Origin: CAIVAT01 sp049317265
GTDB lineage: Bacteria > Bacteroidota > Bacteroidia > Bacteroidales > FEN-979
Assembly: GCA_049317265.1 (NCBI GenBank)
Contig: JBMOIP010000020.1
Location: forward strand, 1-64,000
Direction of reading: 5' to 3'
Length of the DNA stretch: 64,000 nt
In this document: positions 24,653-33,697 of the stretch, one piece after another
Numbering within the stretch: the stretch's first letter is position 1
Layout of the letters: each line of letters begins with the position of its first letter
The notes under the pieces: generated by a model
The model's database searches: none
What the model was told of the DNA's origin: nothing
The model's input: only the letters and a program-made list of their open reading frames with translations
Program-made: the position numbers and the translations under genes

Positions 24653-25393
24653 ATGAAGAAAGAGACGTACATTTACGGGATTCGGCCGACGATCGAGGCT
24701 ATTAAGGCAGGGAAAGAACTTGAAAAGGTTTTTATACAGAACGGTTTAAGGGGCGAAGGTTTCCACGACCTGTTTAACCTGATCAAGGAGTTGGAGATTC
24801 CGTACCAGTTTGTGCCGATTGAAAAACTGAACCGGTTGTCGCGGCAAAACCACCAGGGTGTGATTTCGTATGTTTCGGAGATTACCTACCAGCTGGTCGA
24901 GGATCTTGTTCCGTTTGTCTTCGAGCAAGGAAAAACGCCATTCTTTATCATCCTTGACCGGGTAACGGACGTTCGGAATGTTGGTTCTATTGCCCGGACG
25001 GCTGAATGCGCAGGGGTTGACGGACTGATCATCCCGGCCAGGGGTTCTGCCCAGATTAATTCTGATGCCATCAAAACATCTGCCGGGGCACTCTATAAAC
25101 TCCCGGTTGTACGTGCTCAGAATGTAAAAGAGACCATTCAATTCCTCAGGAACAGTGGTTTAACCATTGTTGCGGCAACTGAAAAGTCAGACCAGGATTA
25201 TACAGCCGTTGACCTGACCCGTCCGACTGCGCTCATCATGGGATCGGAGGGCGAGGGTATTTCTGAAGAGTACCTGAAGCTTACCGATGAAGTGATCAGG
25301 ATTCCGCTCTTTGGTGAAATTGAATCGCTCAACGTTTCAGTAGCCACTGGCGTAATCCTCTTTGAAGCGCTTCGCCAGCGAAATTTAAAATAG
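24653..25393 (+). CDS. rlmB: 23S rRNA 2'-O-methyltransferase RlmB (TrmH/SpoU family)
   Basis: 246 residues. N-terminal substrate-binding domain (about 5-80: YGIRPTIEAIKAG, LSRQNHQGVISYV). The C-terminal SPOUT domain has the three SpoU motifs: LDRVTDVRNVGSIARTAECAG, IMGSEGEGISE, and IPLFGEIESLNVSVATGVILFE, which form the trefoil knot and SAM site. It methylates the ribose of a 23S rRNA guanosine (G2251 in E. coli). The next gene starts 9 bases after the stop, so they may be co-transcribed. Confidence 0.9.
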   Translation: MKKETYIYGIRPTIEAIKAGKELEKVFIQNGLRGEGFHDLFNLIKELEIPYQFVPIEKLNRLSRQNHQGVISYVSEITYQLVEDLVPFVFEQGKTPFFIILDRVTDVRNVGSIARTAECAGVDGLIIPARGSAQINSDAIKTSAGALYKLPVVRAQNVKETIQFLRNSGLTIVAATEKSDQDYTAVDLTRPTALIMGSEGEGISEEYLKLTDEVIRIPLFGEIESLNVSVATGVILFEALRQRNLK

Positions 25394-25402
25394 GTCAGGA
25401 GA

Positions 25403-27247
25403 ATGAAATACCTTTACAAATATACGCCGGAGGTCATCCTGTTGGTCTATGTCGCCATCTTCCTTGGGTTCAAATCACCGGAACGAAACTGGGACCGGGT
25501 GATCAACAGCGATGGCAAGGGCTACTATGCCTATCTCCCGGCTATTTTCATCTATCACGATCTCCAGTTCAATTTCGTGGAGCAGTATGAAGCGCAGTAT
25601 TATCCTGCCAACCGATCTGTTTTCAAGGAGTTCAGGAATGATGTCGGTCCCAAAAAGGTAAACAAATATTTCCCCGGAATGGCCATCCTCTGGCTCCCCT
25701 TCTTCCTGTTCGGTCATCTTATGGCCTGGCTTGAGCTTTTTCCGAAGGATGGTTACTCGTTACCTTATCAATATTCCATCGCCCTGTCGGCGTTGCTCTT
25801 TCTATGGCTGGGCGCCAGGTGGCTCCAGAAATTATTGAAACAGTTCGGCTCGAATGACAAAATAGCGGCTTTTATTACACTGACCATGACCCTTGGCACA
25901 AACCTGGTCTTTTTCACGGTGGTTGAGCCCTCCATGACCCATGTCTATTCCTTTGCCCTGGTTACAGGATTTGCTTTGACAACCTATAAAATGTTTCACG
26001 ATTACCAGCCAAAATGGTTTGTTAAGTCGTTGTTACTGTTAACATTGATTTTCCTGATCCGTCCGACCAACCTGATGATCGTACTGCTTGTTCCATTTAT
26101 TGCCGGCAGTGGCGAGGTGCTGTTCAATGGTTTCAGACAAATTGTCTACGACCGGAAAACCCTATTGCGCGGTTTGATCCAGGCAATGATGCTACTAGCC
26201 GTCCCTATCGTTCTCTGGTACTTGCAAACCGGGAAACCTATTGTTTACACCTATGGGGATGAGAAACTGAGTCTCTTTCATCCTCATTTGGTCAACATCC
26301 TCTTCAGCTTTAACCGCGGCTGGTTCCTCTACACACCGATCGCCTTCATCTCCCTCTTCGGATTGGCCGGGCTTTTCCGCCAGAACCGTTTCAGGTTTTA
26401 CTGGCTGGTGACATTTTTATTTATCTTTATCTACGTTGTTTCTTGCTGGTGGGTATGGTATTATGCCTCAAAATGCGGTCAGCGGGTATTTATTGACCTC
26501 TATGTGGCCATCGCACTGCTGCTGCTTTTTTTGTACAATTACCTCCGGACCCGAACCAGGATGCGCATGTTTTCGGCCCTCCTGATCCTATTAATCGGGT
26601 TAAATCTTGTTCAATTCTATCAGCATGCCAACTGGCTTTTTCCTCCATACAACATTACCGGCGCCATCTATAAAGGCTCCTTTTTCAGTCTCTCCCACAA
26701 AGCCAGGGTATACCTGCCTGATGAGTGCATTGCTAACCGGGTTTTAAAGGTGAACGACCTGGAAAGCAACAAGGAAGGGGAAGGCTGGATGAATGCCGGT
26801 ACCCGCAACGATACGGTTTTTCACCAGGGACACTGGTCATCAAAAACCTTCAGAAAAGCACCTTATAGCATCGGGCTGGAAGATTCACTTCATTCGTTGT
26901 TTAAAACAGCTAACAGGCTCATTCTTATCAAAGCCTGGGTTCTTGCCCCTAAAGAGACAACAGAAGCAACCCTGGTTGTTGACTACCAGGCCTATGGAAA
27001 AAGCCTCAGCTACAATCAGTTCATCCTTGACAAATATGTTCCGGCAGATCAGTGGACTTACATTGAAGTGGCATTTTATGTCCCTGAAAACCTGGATCCA
27101 AAAGGAGTTTCGAAAATCTATTTCTTCAACCCATCGCCCCTTTATCAATTCTATGTCGATGAATTTCAGGTAGAATTTATCTCCCTGAAGGATGAGCCGG
27201 ATTACAGGAAGATCGAGGGGGTGTTGATGGCGGAGGGGATTAAGTGA
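25403..27247 (+). CDS. GT-C-like multi-spanning membrane protein
   Basis: 614 residues with about ten TM helices in the first 440 residues, then a soluble, beta-rich C-terminal domain (about 445-605). The first luminal loop has NSDGKGYYAYLPAIF, where an Asp follows TM1 as in PMT/ArnT-type GT-C glycosyltransferases; VEPSMTHVYSF follows in a later loop. It probably transfers a sugar from a polyprenyl carrier, but no family-specific motif is conclusive. The C-terminal part could be carbohydrate-binding. Its TGA is the start of repeat array A3. Confidence 0.65.
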   Translation: MKYLYKYTPEVILLVYVAIFLGFKSPERNWDRVINSDGKGYYAYLPAIFIYHDLQFNFVEQYEAQYYPANRSVFKEFRNDVGPKKVNKYFPGMAILWLPFFLFGHLMAWLELFPKDGYSLPYQYSIALSALLFLWLGARWLQKLLKQFGSNDKIAAFITLTMTLGTNLVFFTVVEPSMTHVYSFALVTGFALTTYKMFHDYQPKWFVKSLLLLTLIFLIRPTNLMIVLLVPFIAGSGEVLFNGFRQIVYDRKTLLRGLIQAMMLLAVPIVLWYLQTGKPIVYTYGDEKLSLFHPHLVNILFSFNRGWFLYTPIAFISLFGLAGLFRQNRFRFYWLVTFLFIFIYVVSCWWVWYYASKCGQRVFIDLYVAIALLLLFLYNYLRTRTRMRMFSALLILLIGLNLVQFYQHANWLFPPYNITGAIYKGSFFSLSHKARVYLPDECIANRVLKVNDLESNKEGEGWMNAGTRNDTVFHQGHWSSKTFRKAPYSIGLEDSLHSLFKTANRLILIKAWVLAPKETTEATLVVDYQAYGKSLSYNQFILDKYVPADQWTYIEVAFYVPENLDPKGVSKIYFFNPSPLYQFYVDEFQVEFISLKDEPDYRKIEGVLMAEGIK

Positions 27248-27306
27248 CGGGCGGACGGGCGGACGGGCGGACAAGCGGACAAGCGGACGGGCGGACGGGC
27301 GGACAA
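27246..27306 (+). repeat. Octamer tandem array A3
   Basis: Seven GACGGGCG or GACAAGCG units plus a partial one. The GA of the TGA stop at 27245-27247 starts the first unit, in the same phase as A2. Confidence 0.9.
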
Positions 27307-27320
27307 ATTTTAGATTCGGG

Positions 27321-27524
27321 ATGTATATTTTAAAAACAGAGGGTGTTGGGAAAGTTCCGGATTATATTCAGATCAGGGATGACTCCTTTGCCCTTATTGC
27401 ATATTTTAAAGTGACCAGTCCCAGGACTGCACTGGAGCGGTGCGGATTGATTTTAAAGATGGAGGAGATTCTTGCAATTTTGAACGATCTCGATTATGGT
27501 AAGCTGACAAGAGCTGAACTATAA
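27321..27524 (+). CDS. Conserved small protein upstream of ftsE
   Basis: 67 residues. The sequence reads MYILKTEGVGKVPDYIQIRD then DSFALIAYFKV, a compact alpha/beta pattern, and ends with LDYGKLTRAEL. There is no signal or membrane segment. I recall similar short proteins next to ftsE in other Bacteroidota but no function. It lies 61 bases before ftsE on the same strand, with a CACAAAG repeat word (27550-27571) between. Confidence 0.6.
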   Translation: MYILKTEGVGKVPDYIQIRDDSFALIAYFKVTSPRTALERCGLILKMEEILAILNDLDYGKLTRAEL

Positions 27525-27585
27525 TGCGATGTGAGCAGTATAATGCCACGAACGCACAAAGGAGCACAAAGGAGTTAATAAGACA

Positions 27586-28263
27586 ATGGATATGACAGGC
27601 GAACCGATTATTGAACTGGATAAAATTTCCGTAAACCATCATGAGAATCTCATTCTTGCAAATGTATCCGTGGTCATCAGCAAGGGTGAGTTTGTCTACC
27701 TGATTGGAAAGACCGGAAGCGGGAAAAGCAGCCTGCTGAAAACGATTTATGCCGAGTTACCGGTACAGACAGGAACGGCAACCGTATCCGGTTTCAACCT
27801 GCTCACCCTTCGCAGAAAAGAGATCCCTTTCCTGCGACGGAAACTTGGAATCGTCTTCCAGGATTTTCAGCTGCTGATGGACCGTTCCGTAAATGAAAAC
27901 ATCCTGTTCCTGATGCGTGCAACAGGGTGGAAAAATAAGCCGGAGATGCAGAAACGGCTGCTTGAAGTGCTGGCAAAAGTCAACCTGGGGAACAAGGGCA
28001 ACAAGATGCCACACCAGTTATCGGGGGGCGAACAGCAGCGTGTGGCCATTGCCAGGGCCCTGATCAACGACCCGGAGGTGATCCTTGCCGATGAGCCGAC
28101 CGGTAACCTTGACCCTGACAGTTCAGAGGGGATCATCAGCCTGCTGATGGACATCTCAAAAACAGGACGGGCCGTGGTAATGGCGACGCATAACTATACG
28201 TTTTTCGACAAATACCCGGCCCGCACGCTCTTGTGCGAAAATGGAAGAGTTCTTCCCTTTTAA
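27586..28263 (+). CDS. ftsE: Cell division ABC ATPase FtsE
   Basis: 225 residues. Complete ABC ATPase: Walker A GKTGSGKSS (about 44-52), Q-loop in VFQDFQLL, signature LSGGEQQRVAIARAL, Walker B VILADEPTGNLDP and H-loop MATHNYTFF. The dense match to FtsE and the VNENILFLMRATGW segment favour FtsE over LolD. With FtsX it regulates peptidoglycan hydrolases at the septum. No ftsX lies beside it. The stop overlaps that of the convergent argF gene. Confidence 0.85.
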   Translation: MDMTGEPIIELDKISVNHHENLILANVSVVISKGEFVYLIGKTGSGKSSLLKTIYAELPVQTGTATVSGFNLLTLRRKEIPFLRRKLGIVFQDFQLLMDRSVNENILFLMRATGWKNKPEMQKRLLEVLAKVNLGNKGNKMPHQLSGGEQQRVAIARALINDPEVILADEPTGNLDPDSSEGIISLLMDISKTGRAVVMATHNYTFFDKYPARTLLCENGRVLPF

Positions 28264-29261
28264 GCTCCTAATGTTGCTACCATCACTGCTTTAATGGTGT
28301 GAAGGCGGTTTTCGGCTTCATCAAACACGATGGATGCCGGAGATTCAAAAACGGCTTCGGTGACTTCCAATCCATCGAGTCCGTATTTTTTGAAAATATC
28401 AGCCCCTACTTCTGTATCCCTGTTGTGGAATGCAGGCAGACAGTGCATGAATTTCACCTTCGGATTTCCGCTTTTAGCCATCATGGCAGGGTTTACCTGG
28501 TAAGGCAGCATCTCTTTGATACGCTCATCCCACAGTTCCTTGGCTTCTCCCATGGAGAGCCACACATCGGTATAGACAAAGTCGACGCCTTTCAGTCCCT
28601 CTTCCACACTTTCGGTGAGGGTGATCTTTGCGCCGGTCTCCTTTGCGATTTCGAGGCAAGTATCCACAAGTTGCTGTTCAGGCCAGTATTTTTTCGGAGC
28701 ACAGGCACGGAAATCCATCCCCATTTTGGATGCGCCAACCATCAGTGAGTTGCCCATGTTGTTGCGGGCATCGCCGCAATAGACGAAGGATACCTGGTGT
28801 AACGGTTTGTCAGAGTGTTCGATCATGGTGAGGAAGTCGGCCAGGATCTGGGTGGGGTGGAATTCGTTGGTAAGACCATTCCAAACGGGAACACCGGCAT
28901 ATTTACCGAGTTCTTCCACGATGGTTTGTCCGAACCCGCGGTATTCAATGCCATCATACATGCGGCCCAGCACACGGGCGGTGTCTTTCATGGTCTCTTT
29001 CTTACCGATATGAGAACCTTCAGGACCGAGGTAGGTTACCCGCGCTCCCTGGTCAAGGGCAGCCACTTCGAAAGCACAACGCGTACGGGTGGAGGCCTTT
29101 TCAAAGATCAGGGCTATATTTTTTCCCTGCAGGCGTGGTTGTTCTGTACCGGCATATTTAGCCTTTTTAAGATCCATGGAGAGATCGAGTAAAAATTTAA
29201 TTTCCTGGGGTGTGAAATCCAACAATTTCAGGAAGTTGCGGTTGCGAAGATTGAAAGCCAT
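28260..29261 (-). CDS. argF: Ornithine carbamoyltransferase
   Basis: 333 residues from the ATG at 29261, the standard length; an in-frame upstream start at 29297 falls on the promoter. Motifs: carbamoyl-phosphate site STRTR (57-61), HPTQILADF, CGDARNNMGNS, the SMG loop in DVWLSMGEA and FMHCLPAFHNRD. It makes citrulline from ornithine and carbamoyl phosphate. Length and sequence resemble the E. coli ArgF/ArcB type (true ornithine enzymes) more than the N-acetylornithine variants of some Bacteroidota. No other arg gene is adjacent, so direction (anabolic or catabolic) is undecided. Confidence 0.9.
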   Translation of the reverse strand: MAFNLRNRNFLKLLDFTPQEIKFLLDLSMDLKKAKYAGTEQPRLQGKNIALIFEKASTRTRCAFEVAALDQGARVTYLGPEGSHIGKKETMKDTARVLGRMYDGIEYRGFGQTIVEELGKYAGVPVWNGLTNEFHPTQILADFLTMIEHSDKPLHQVSFVYCGDARNNMGNSLMVGASKMGMDFRACAPKKYWPEQQLVDTCLEIAKETGAKITLTESVEEGLKGVDFVYTDVWLSMGEAKELWDERIKEMLPYQVNPAMMAKSGNPKVKFMHCLPAFHNRDTEVGADIFKKYGLDGLEVTEAVFESPASIVFDEAENRLHTIKAVMVATLGA

Positions 29262-29294
29262 AAAAGTGATTTTAGAGTTACGATGAATAATTTG

Positions 29295-29324
29295 CAAATT
29301 TATGAAATTTAGCCATTTTCCAAA
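29295..29324 (-). promoter_or_regulatory. Promoter of argF
   Basis: On the minus strand, TTTG (29324-29321), 18-base spacer, TAAATTTG (29302-29295); 33 bases before the ATG at 29261. Confidence 0.5.
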
Positions 29325-29341
29325 TGCTCCCCCGGCCCATT

Positions 29342-30559
29342 TTATTCGGGGAGTATTGATGACATCTGGACATCCCTTCCGGATGGCCGCTGGAAGGCCT
29401 TTAACCCGAATTCGGGCAGGATTGACAAGATATGTTCAAACAACCTTGCCTGGAAATCTTCAAATTCAGACCATGTAGGCGGTATATAAAAGGCATACAT
29501 TTCAAGGGGCAGGCCATTTTCGGTGGGCTGCAGGGTGCGCACCATCAGTGATGCATCCTGGTTAAGGTTGGGAATATCCCGAAGGTAGTTGAGAATGTAC
29601 TCCCTGAAAAGCCCCAGGTTCGTGGCATTTTCGGCAGCCAGACTCTCCTCCTTCACAGGAATGTTCTTTGCCCTCAGGTTCTCGATCATGTTATAATCCA
29701 AAAAGCGGATGGTTCCGACATCGATCAGGATGGAACGTTTCATGCGCCTGCCACCTGCCTCCCCCATGCTGCGCCAGTTCTGAAATGAGTCCGACACCAA
29801 TGTATAGGTGGGAATACAGCTCACGGAGTTGTCAAAATTCCTCACCTTAACCGTCGTCAGTGAGACATCAATAACAGTCCCGTCAGTATTGAATTTAGGC
29901 ATGGTAATCCAGTCGCCCAGATGCAACATTTTATTGCTCGACAGCTGCACCCCGGCCACAAACCCAAGAATACTGTCCTTGAAGATCAGCATGATCACTG
30001 CCGACATGGCGCCCAGGCCAGCCAGCAAAGTAAATGGTGACTGACCGATCAGCACGGAGATCATGGCAATGCCGCCAACCAGGAACGTGATGATTTTCGC
30101 TATCTGAACATAGCCTTTAATCGGCTTGGAATCTGACACATCCAGGTCACCATAAATATGGTATACTGCATTCAGGAAAGAGACCACCACCCGCATGAAG
30201 ATAAATGTCATAAAGAGGTGAATTCCAACCTCAATGATTTTAATGGCATTGGGATATTCAGAAATGCTGGGCACAAGTGAGACTTTCAGGACCAGGGCTG
30301 GAAGGAGCATGGCCAGCCGCGTAAATACCTTTTGCTCGTATAAATGATCGTCCCACTTGCTGCTCGACCGTTCAACCAACCGCTTAAGGAACTGGTTGAT
30401 GATAAACTTGGCGATGTAGTAAACAATGACAGATGAGACCAGGATAATAATCAGGGAGGAAAAATCTGCAATATAATTGGCAAAGGTGTCAGAAAATCCC
30501 CACTGGGAAAGGGTTGCCTTAAATCCTGTATTCAGCGTGTGTGCATTAATTTGCTTCAT
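29342..30559 (-). CDS. MscS-family mechanosensitive channel (YbdG-like)
   Basis: 405 residues. About five N-terminal TM helices, then the pore helix TM3 region (LLAGLGAMSAVIMLIFKDSILGFVAG), the beta domain with GDWITMPKFNTDGTVIDVSLTTVKVRNFDN, and a C-terminal cytosolic domain. The longer form with an inserted segment after the beta domain (GEAGGRRMKRSILIDVGTI) resembles the YbdG/MscM subgroup. It should open under membrane tension and release solutes after osmotic downshift. Confidence 0.88.
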   Translation of the reverse strand: MKQINAHTLNTGFKATLSQWGFSDTFANYIADFSSLIIILVSSVIVYYIAKFIINQFLKRLVERSSSKWDDHLYEQKVFTRLAMLLPALVLKVSLVPSISEYPNAIKIIEVGIHLFMTFIFMRVVVSFLNAVYHIYGDLDVSDSKPIKGYVQIAKIITFLVGGIAMISVLIGQSPFTLLAGLGAMSAVIMLIFKDSILGFVAGVQLSSNKMLHLGDWITMPKFNTDGTVIDVSLTTVKVRNFDNSVSCIPTYTLVSDSFQNWRSMGEAGGRRMKRSILIDVGTIRFLDYNMIENLRAKNIPVKEESLAAENATNLGLFREYILNYLRDIPNLNQDASLMVRTLQPTENGLPLEMYAFYIPPTWSEFEDFQARLFEHILSILPEFGLKAFQRPSGRDVQMSSILPE

Positions 30560-30570
30560 ATAACGATTGA

Positions 30571-30641
30571 CAATTGGACGATTTCAAATATCAGATTTCA
30601 AATTTCATATTTCATATTTCACATTTCAAATTTCAAATTCA
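30571..30641 (-). repeat. Heptamer tandem array D1
   Basis: On the minus strand this reads as about nine TGAAATN units, the first being the TGA stop of the lipid kinase gene (30641-30639). The far end is CAATTGGACGATTTC on the plus strand (30571-30585), exactly the reverse complement of the end of array D2. Confidence 0.88.
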
Positions 30642-31529
30642 CGGCACTATAACATTCAACGACAGTGGGTTAATCTTCATAGTAAGCTCCTTGCCCATGA
30701 TCTTCGGGTCGCCGTCGAGATGAATGCTTTTACCTTTTTTACGTTTCAGGATCACCTCTTTGGCACGGATGATTTCGACGTATCGGGTTTGGTCAAATTT
30801 ATTCAGAAAGAGCAAAGGGCCAAGGAAAAAGGTCTTCCAGAAGGGCATTTTCCCAACAATACACACATCGATATACCCATCGCTGACGCTTGCATCCGGG
30901 TCGATGGAAGTATTGTTTCCAAATTGGCTGGAGTTGGCAAAACTAATGAGCAAAGCACGGCGACGGTATACCTTACCATCTATCACCAGGGAGTATTGTT
31001 TGGGTTCATAGTTCCTGTAAGAGTTGGCAGTAATCCTGAGATAGGTGGAAAAACCACGTTTCCCTGCCACGGCGAACTTCTTGGCCACTGAAGCATCGAA
31101 TCCCACCCCTGCCAGGTTGACAAAAAGCTGGTCATTAATGGTTGCTGTATCGATCTTGAGGTGTTTCCCGTTGTTGATGATCTCAATGGATCGCTTCAGA
31201 TTCATGGGTATTTTCAGGTGACGCGCAAGTCCGTTCCCTGAACCTGAAGGGATGATGGCCAGGGCAGTTTTCGTGTCAACCAACCCTGCAGCTGTCTCAT
31301 TTACCGTTCCATCCCCGCCTACTGCCACAACGATTTCTATCCCATCTTCTGCGGCCTTTCTGCTGAGTTCGGTAGCATGACCCGGTGCATTGGTGTATGC
31401 AATGGATGCGATGTATTTTGTTTTATCCAGCCGTTCGTCAATCAACTGTTCAACCCCACGCTGTTTCCCGATTCCCGAAACAGGGTTCACGATAAAAAGA
31501 ATACGGTTCTGTGGTTCCGGCTGGGTCAT
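30639..31529 (-). CDS. Diacylglycerol kinase-like lipid kinase (YegS/BmrU type)
   Basis: 296 residues. N-terminal catalytic domain with LFIVNPVSG, AVGGDGTVNE (the GGDGT nucleotide loop, about 73-82) and IPSGSGNGLARHL; C-terminal beta domain with NLAGVGFDASVAKKF, SIDPDASVSDGYIDVCIV. It phosphorylates a membrane lipid such as diacylglycerol. The gene is bracketed by repeat arrays D1 and D2 in inverted orientation, giving a 1051-bp unit with identical 15-bp tips. Confidence 0.9.
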   Translation of the reverse strand: MTQPEPQNRILFIVNPVSGIGKQRGVEQLIDERLDKTKYIASIAYTNAPGHATELSRKAAEDGIEIVVAVGGDGTVNETAAGLVDTKTALAIIPSGSGNGLARHLKIPMNLKRSIEIINNGKHLKIDTATINDQLFVNLAGVGFDASVAKKFAVAGKRGFSTYLRITANSYRNYEPKQYSLVIDGKVYRRRALLISFANSSQFGNNTSIDPDASVSDGYIDVCIVGKMPFWKTFFLGPLLFLNKFDQTRYVEIIRAKEVILKRKKGKSIHLDGDPKIMGKELTMKINPLSLNVIVP

Positions 31530-31540
31530 TGTTTACTAAA

Positions 31541-31621
31541 TATGAAATCTGAAATTTGAAATATGAAATGTGAAATTTGAAATTTGAAATTTGAAATTTG
31601 AAATATGAAATCGTCCAATTG
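31541..31621 (+). repeat. Heptamer tandem array D2
   Basis: About ten TGAAATN units on the plus strand ending GAAATCGTCCAATTG (31607-31621). Located between the lipid kinase start and the stop of the LTA synthase-like gene. Inverted relative to D1. Confidence 0.88.
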
Positions 31622-31634
31622 TAAATTCTCCCCG

Positions 31635-33650
31635 TTACTCCCCAACTAAAAGTCTGTTCTCTATCAACCGGTTGTTATACTGCTGCAGGTAAGCCATCAG
31701 GAATACCTCCATCTTTTTCTGCACCTCTTTTTCCCTGTTTATAAGGTTATTGGTTTGCAATGGATCCTTGACAATATTGTACAATGCATTGCTTTTCGTT
31801 CCATTGGACTCCAGGTAATATCCGTCTTTCATCATCCCATAAAAACCGCTGATATAGTGAATTGAGAAGTGAGGTATATTTTTATCAACAGAAAAGAGAT
31901 CGCTTCCAAAGGCCAGGTAATTTTTATCATATCCAAGGTAGTTCAATACCGTTGGCAGGACATCAGCCTGCTGGGCAATATCTGTCGGCATCCCATGCAA
32001 GTCGCTTCCGGGTTTGAAGAAGAGCAGTGGAATGGCGTATTGTCCCACATCCGATTGATAATAGGGATAATACCCCTCAGATGTATGGTCGGCCGTGATT
32101 ACGAAAAGCGTATTTTTAAACCATGGCATATGCTGTGCCGTGTGGAAAAATTCGCCGAGTGAATGGTCGGCATACATCACACTTTTCTGGATGGGCAGTT
32201 TCCCGGTCCTGAAAATATTGACATATTTTGCAGGAACATGATAAGGATGGTGGGATGAGAGCGAGAAAAAGGCTGCCGCAAACGGTGGTTTGAACCCGTT
32301 GATGGTTTTGGCTGCATACTGAAAAAACTCCTCATCGCGGATTCCCCACTTCCCGTCGTAATCTTTTTCGTTGTTGTACTCGCTGCGTCCGAAATAGTGG
32401 TCGAATCCAACCAGTTTCGTGTATGAATCAAAGCCCATGGTTCCATTCGTTCCCCCGTGAAAAAAGGCGGTAGTATACCCCAATGGTTTCAGCAAACCGG
32501 CAATGCTTGAAAATTTACCTGCTGCATAGGGCGACTGGATAAACGATTCGTTCATCAGGGAGGGAATGGACGAGAGGACCGCCGGAATGCCCTGGATGGA
32601 GGTTTTACCGTTGGCGAATGCATCGAAATAGAGACCATTCCTGATGAGGGAATCCAGGAATGGTGTAAAGCCCTGGTAACGGCCATTGTCGAGGGAGTGA
32701 TTGAGAATTCCGATATGTTCACGCGACATGCTTTCAAGGATGATGACCATCACATTATACTGCTTAAAACCAGCTGAACTTCCCTGGTGAACCGGGGTAT
32801 ACACTTTTGCCAGGTCACTCTCCTTTTTGTAGGTTTTCATTGGCTGAAGAACCTCCGCATTCAGCGTCCGGGCAATGGAAAATGGCGTATTGAGGAGCAG
32901 GGGCAGGTTTTTAGCCGAAGTATAGTTGCCGGCAGTAACGAGCCCGATGGGGCGGAGTTGCAATCCTCCGCGAATCCCGATTACCGACAATGACATGATA
33001 ACTGCAAAAAGCACGATGTGAACCATAAAATAGGGAACATCAAATCCACTCTTCTTTCCACCCGACGATGTTGCTGAAAAACGGGTCCCCACATAGACCA
33101 GGATGGCAATAAAGGCCAGCCATATCACCAGCACATACCAGAAGTCGTGCAAAAACTGGGGCACCAGTTTATCAAAATCTCCGCCAACACCTACATATTT
33201 GAAGATATCGGCCGTTAATCGTTTCAGGGTAAACCTGAAATAGATGGTATCTCCGAAGTTGGTAAAGAGAGCAAATCCATTGATGAGATAGAAATAGAAA
33301 TTGGCAACACCCTGAACGATCCGGTTCTCCCTGAATCTGAAAGGTACTGTATTAATAAAGATAAAGGGAAGGTTAATGATGAGGATGGCTGAAAGGTCGA
33401 AGCGGATCCCGATGAAGCAGAGGCGCATCGCTTCCATGAATCCAAGGTTGGAAAAATAGCCCAGGTTCAGAAGATAAAAAACGATCCGGGATAAGGAGAG
33501 AAGTATCAATGCAAGCAACACCCTGAAGAGCATCACCACCGTCACATTTCCCTGGAACCACTTTTTCCCTGTTCCTGACCGTGAACCTTTCCTCTTCCCA
33601 CTGCCCTTGCCTGAACCTGATGCCGGTCGCTTTCCTGATTTTCTCCGCAT
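31635..33650 (-). CDS. LTA synthase/phosphoglycerol transferase-like sulfatase-fold protein
   Basis: 671 residues from the ATG at 33650; the in-frame ATG at 33689 would place 13 odd residues ahead of it. N-terminal 30 residues are very basic with Gly/Ser/Lys repeats (SGKGSGKRKGSRSGTGKK). Five TM helices (about 35-240) precede a periplasmic sulfatase-type domain (about 285-640) with VIILESMSREH (metal Glu), the nucleophile Thr in ANGKTSIQGIP, FFHGGTNGTMGFDS and FVITADHTSEG. In Gram-negative bacteria such enzymes add phosphoglycerol or similar groups to glycans or lipids. Substrate unknown. Confidence 0.85.
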   Translation of the reverse strand: MRRKSGKRPASGSGKGSGKRKGSRSGTGKKWFQGNVTVVMLFRVLLALILLSLSRIVFYLLNLGYFSNLGFMEAMRLCFIGIRFDLSAILIINLPFIFINTVPFRFRENRIVQGVANFYFYLINGFALFTNFGDTIYFRFTLKRLTADIFKYVGVGGDFDKLVPQFLHDFWYVLVIWLAFIAILVYVGTRFSATSSGGKKSGFDVPYFMVHIVLFAVIMSLSVIGIRGGLQLRPIGLVTAGNYTSAKNLPLLLNTPFSIARTLNAEVLQPMKTYKKESDLAKVYTPVHQGSSAGFKQYNVMVIILESMSREHIGILNHSLDNGRYQGFTPFLDSLIRNGLYFDAFANGKTSIQGIPAVLSSIPSLMNESFIQSPYAAGKFSSIAGLLKPLGYTTAFFHGGTNGTMGFDSYTKLVGFDHYFGRSEYNNEKDYDGKWGIRDEEFFQYAAKTINGFKPPFAAAFFSLSSHHPYHVPAKYVNIFRTGKLPIQKSVMYADHSLGEFFHTAQHMPWFKNTLFVITADHTSEGYYPYYQSDVGQYAIPLLFFKPGSDLHGMPTDIAQQADVLPTVLNYLGYDKNYLAFGSDLFSVDKNIPHFSIHYISGFYGMMKDGYYLESNGTKSNALYNIVKDPLQTNNLINREKEVQKKMEVFLMAYLQQYNNRLIENRLLVGE

Positions 33651-33697
33651 GAATAACAATTGTGTAATAAAAGTGCAAAAATAAGGCAATAGAACAA

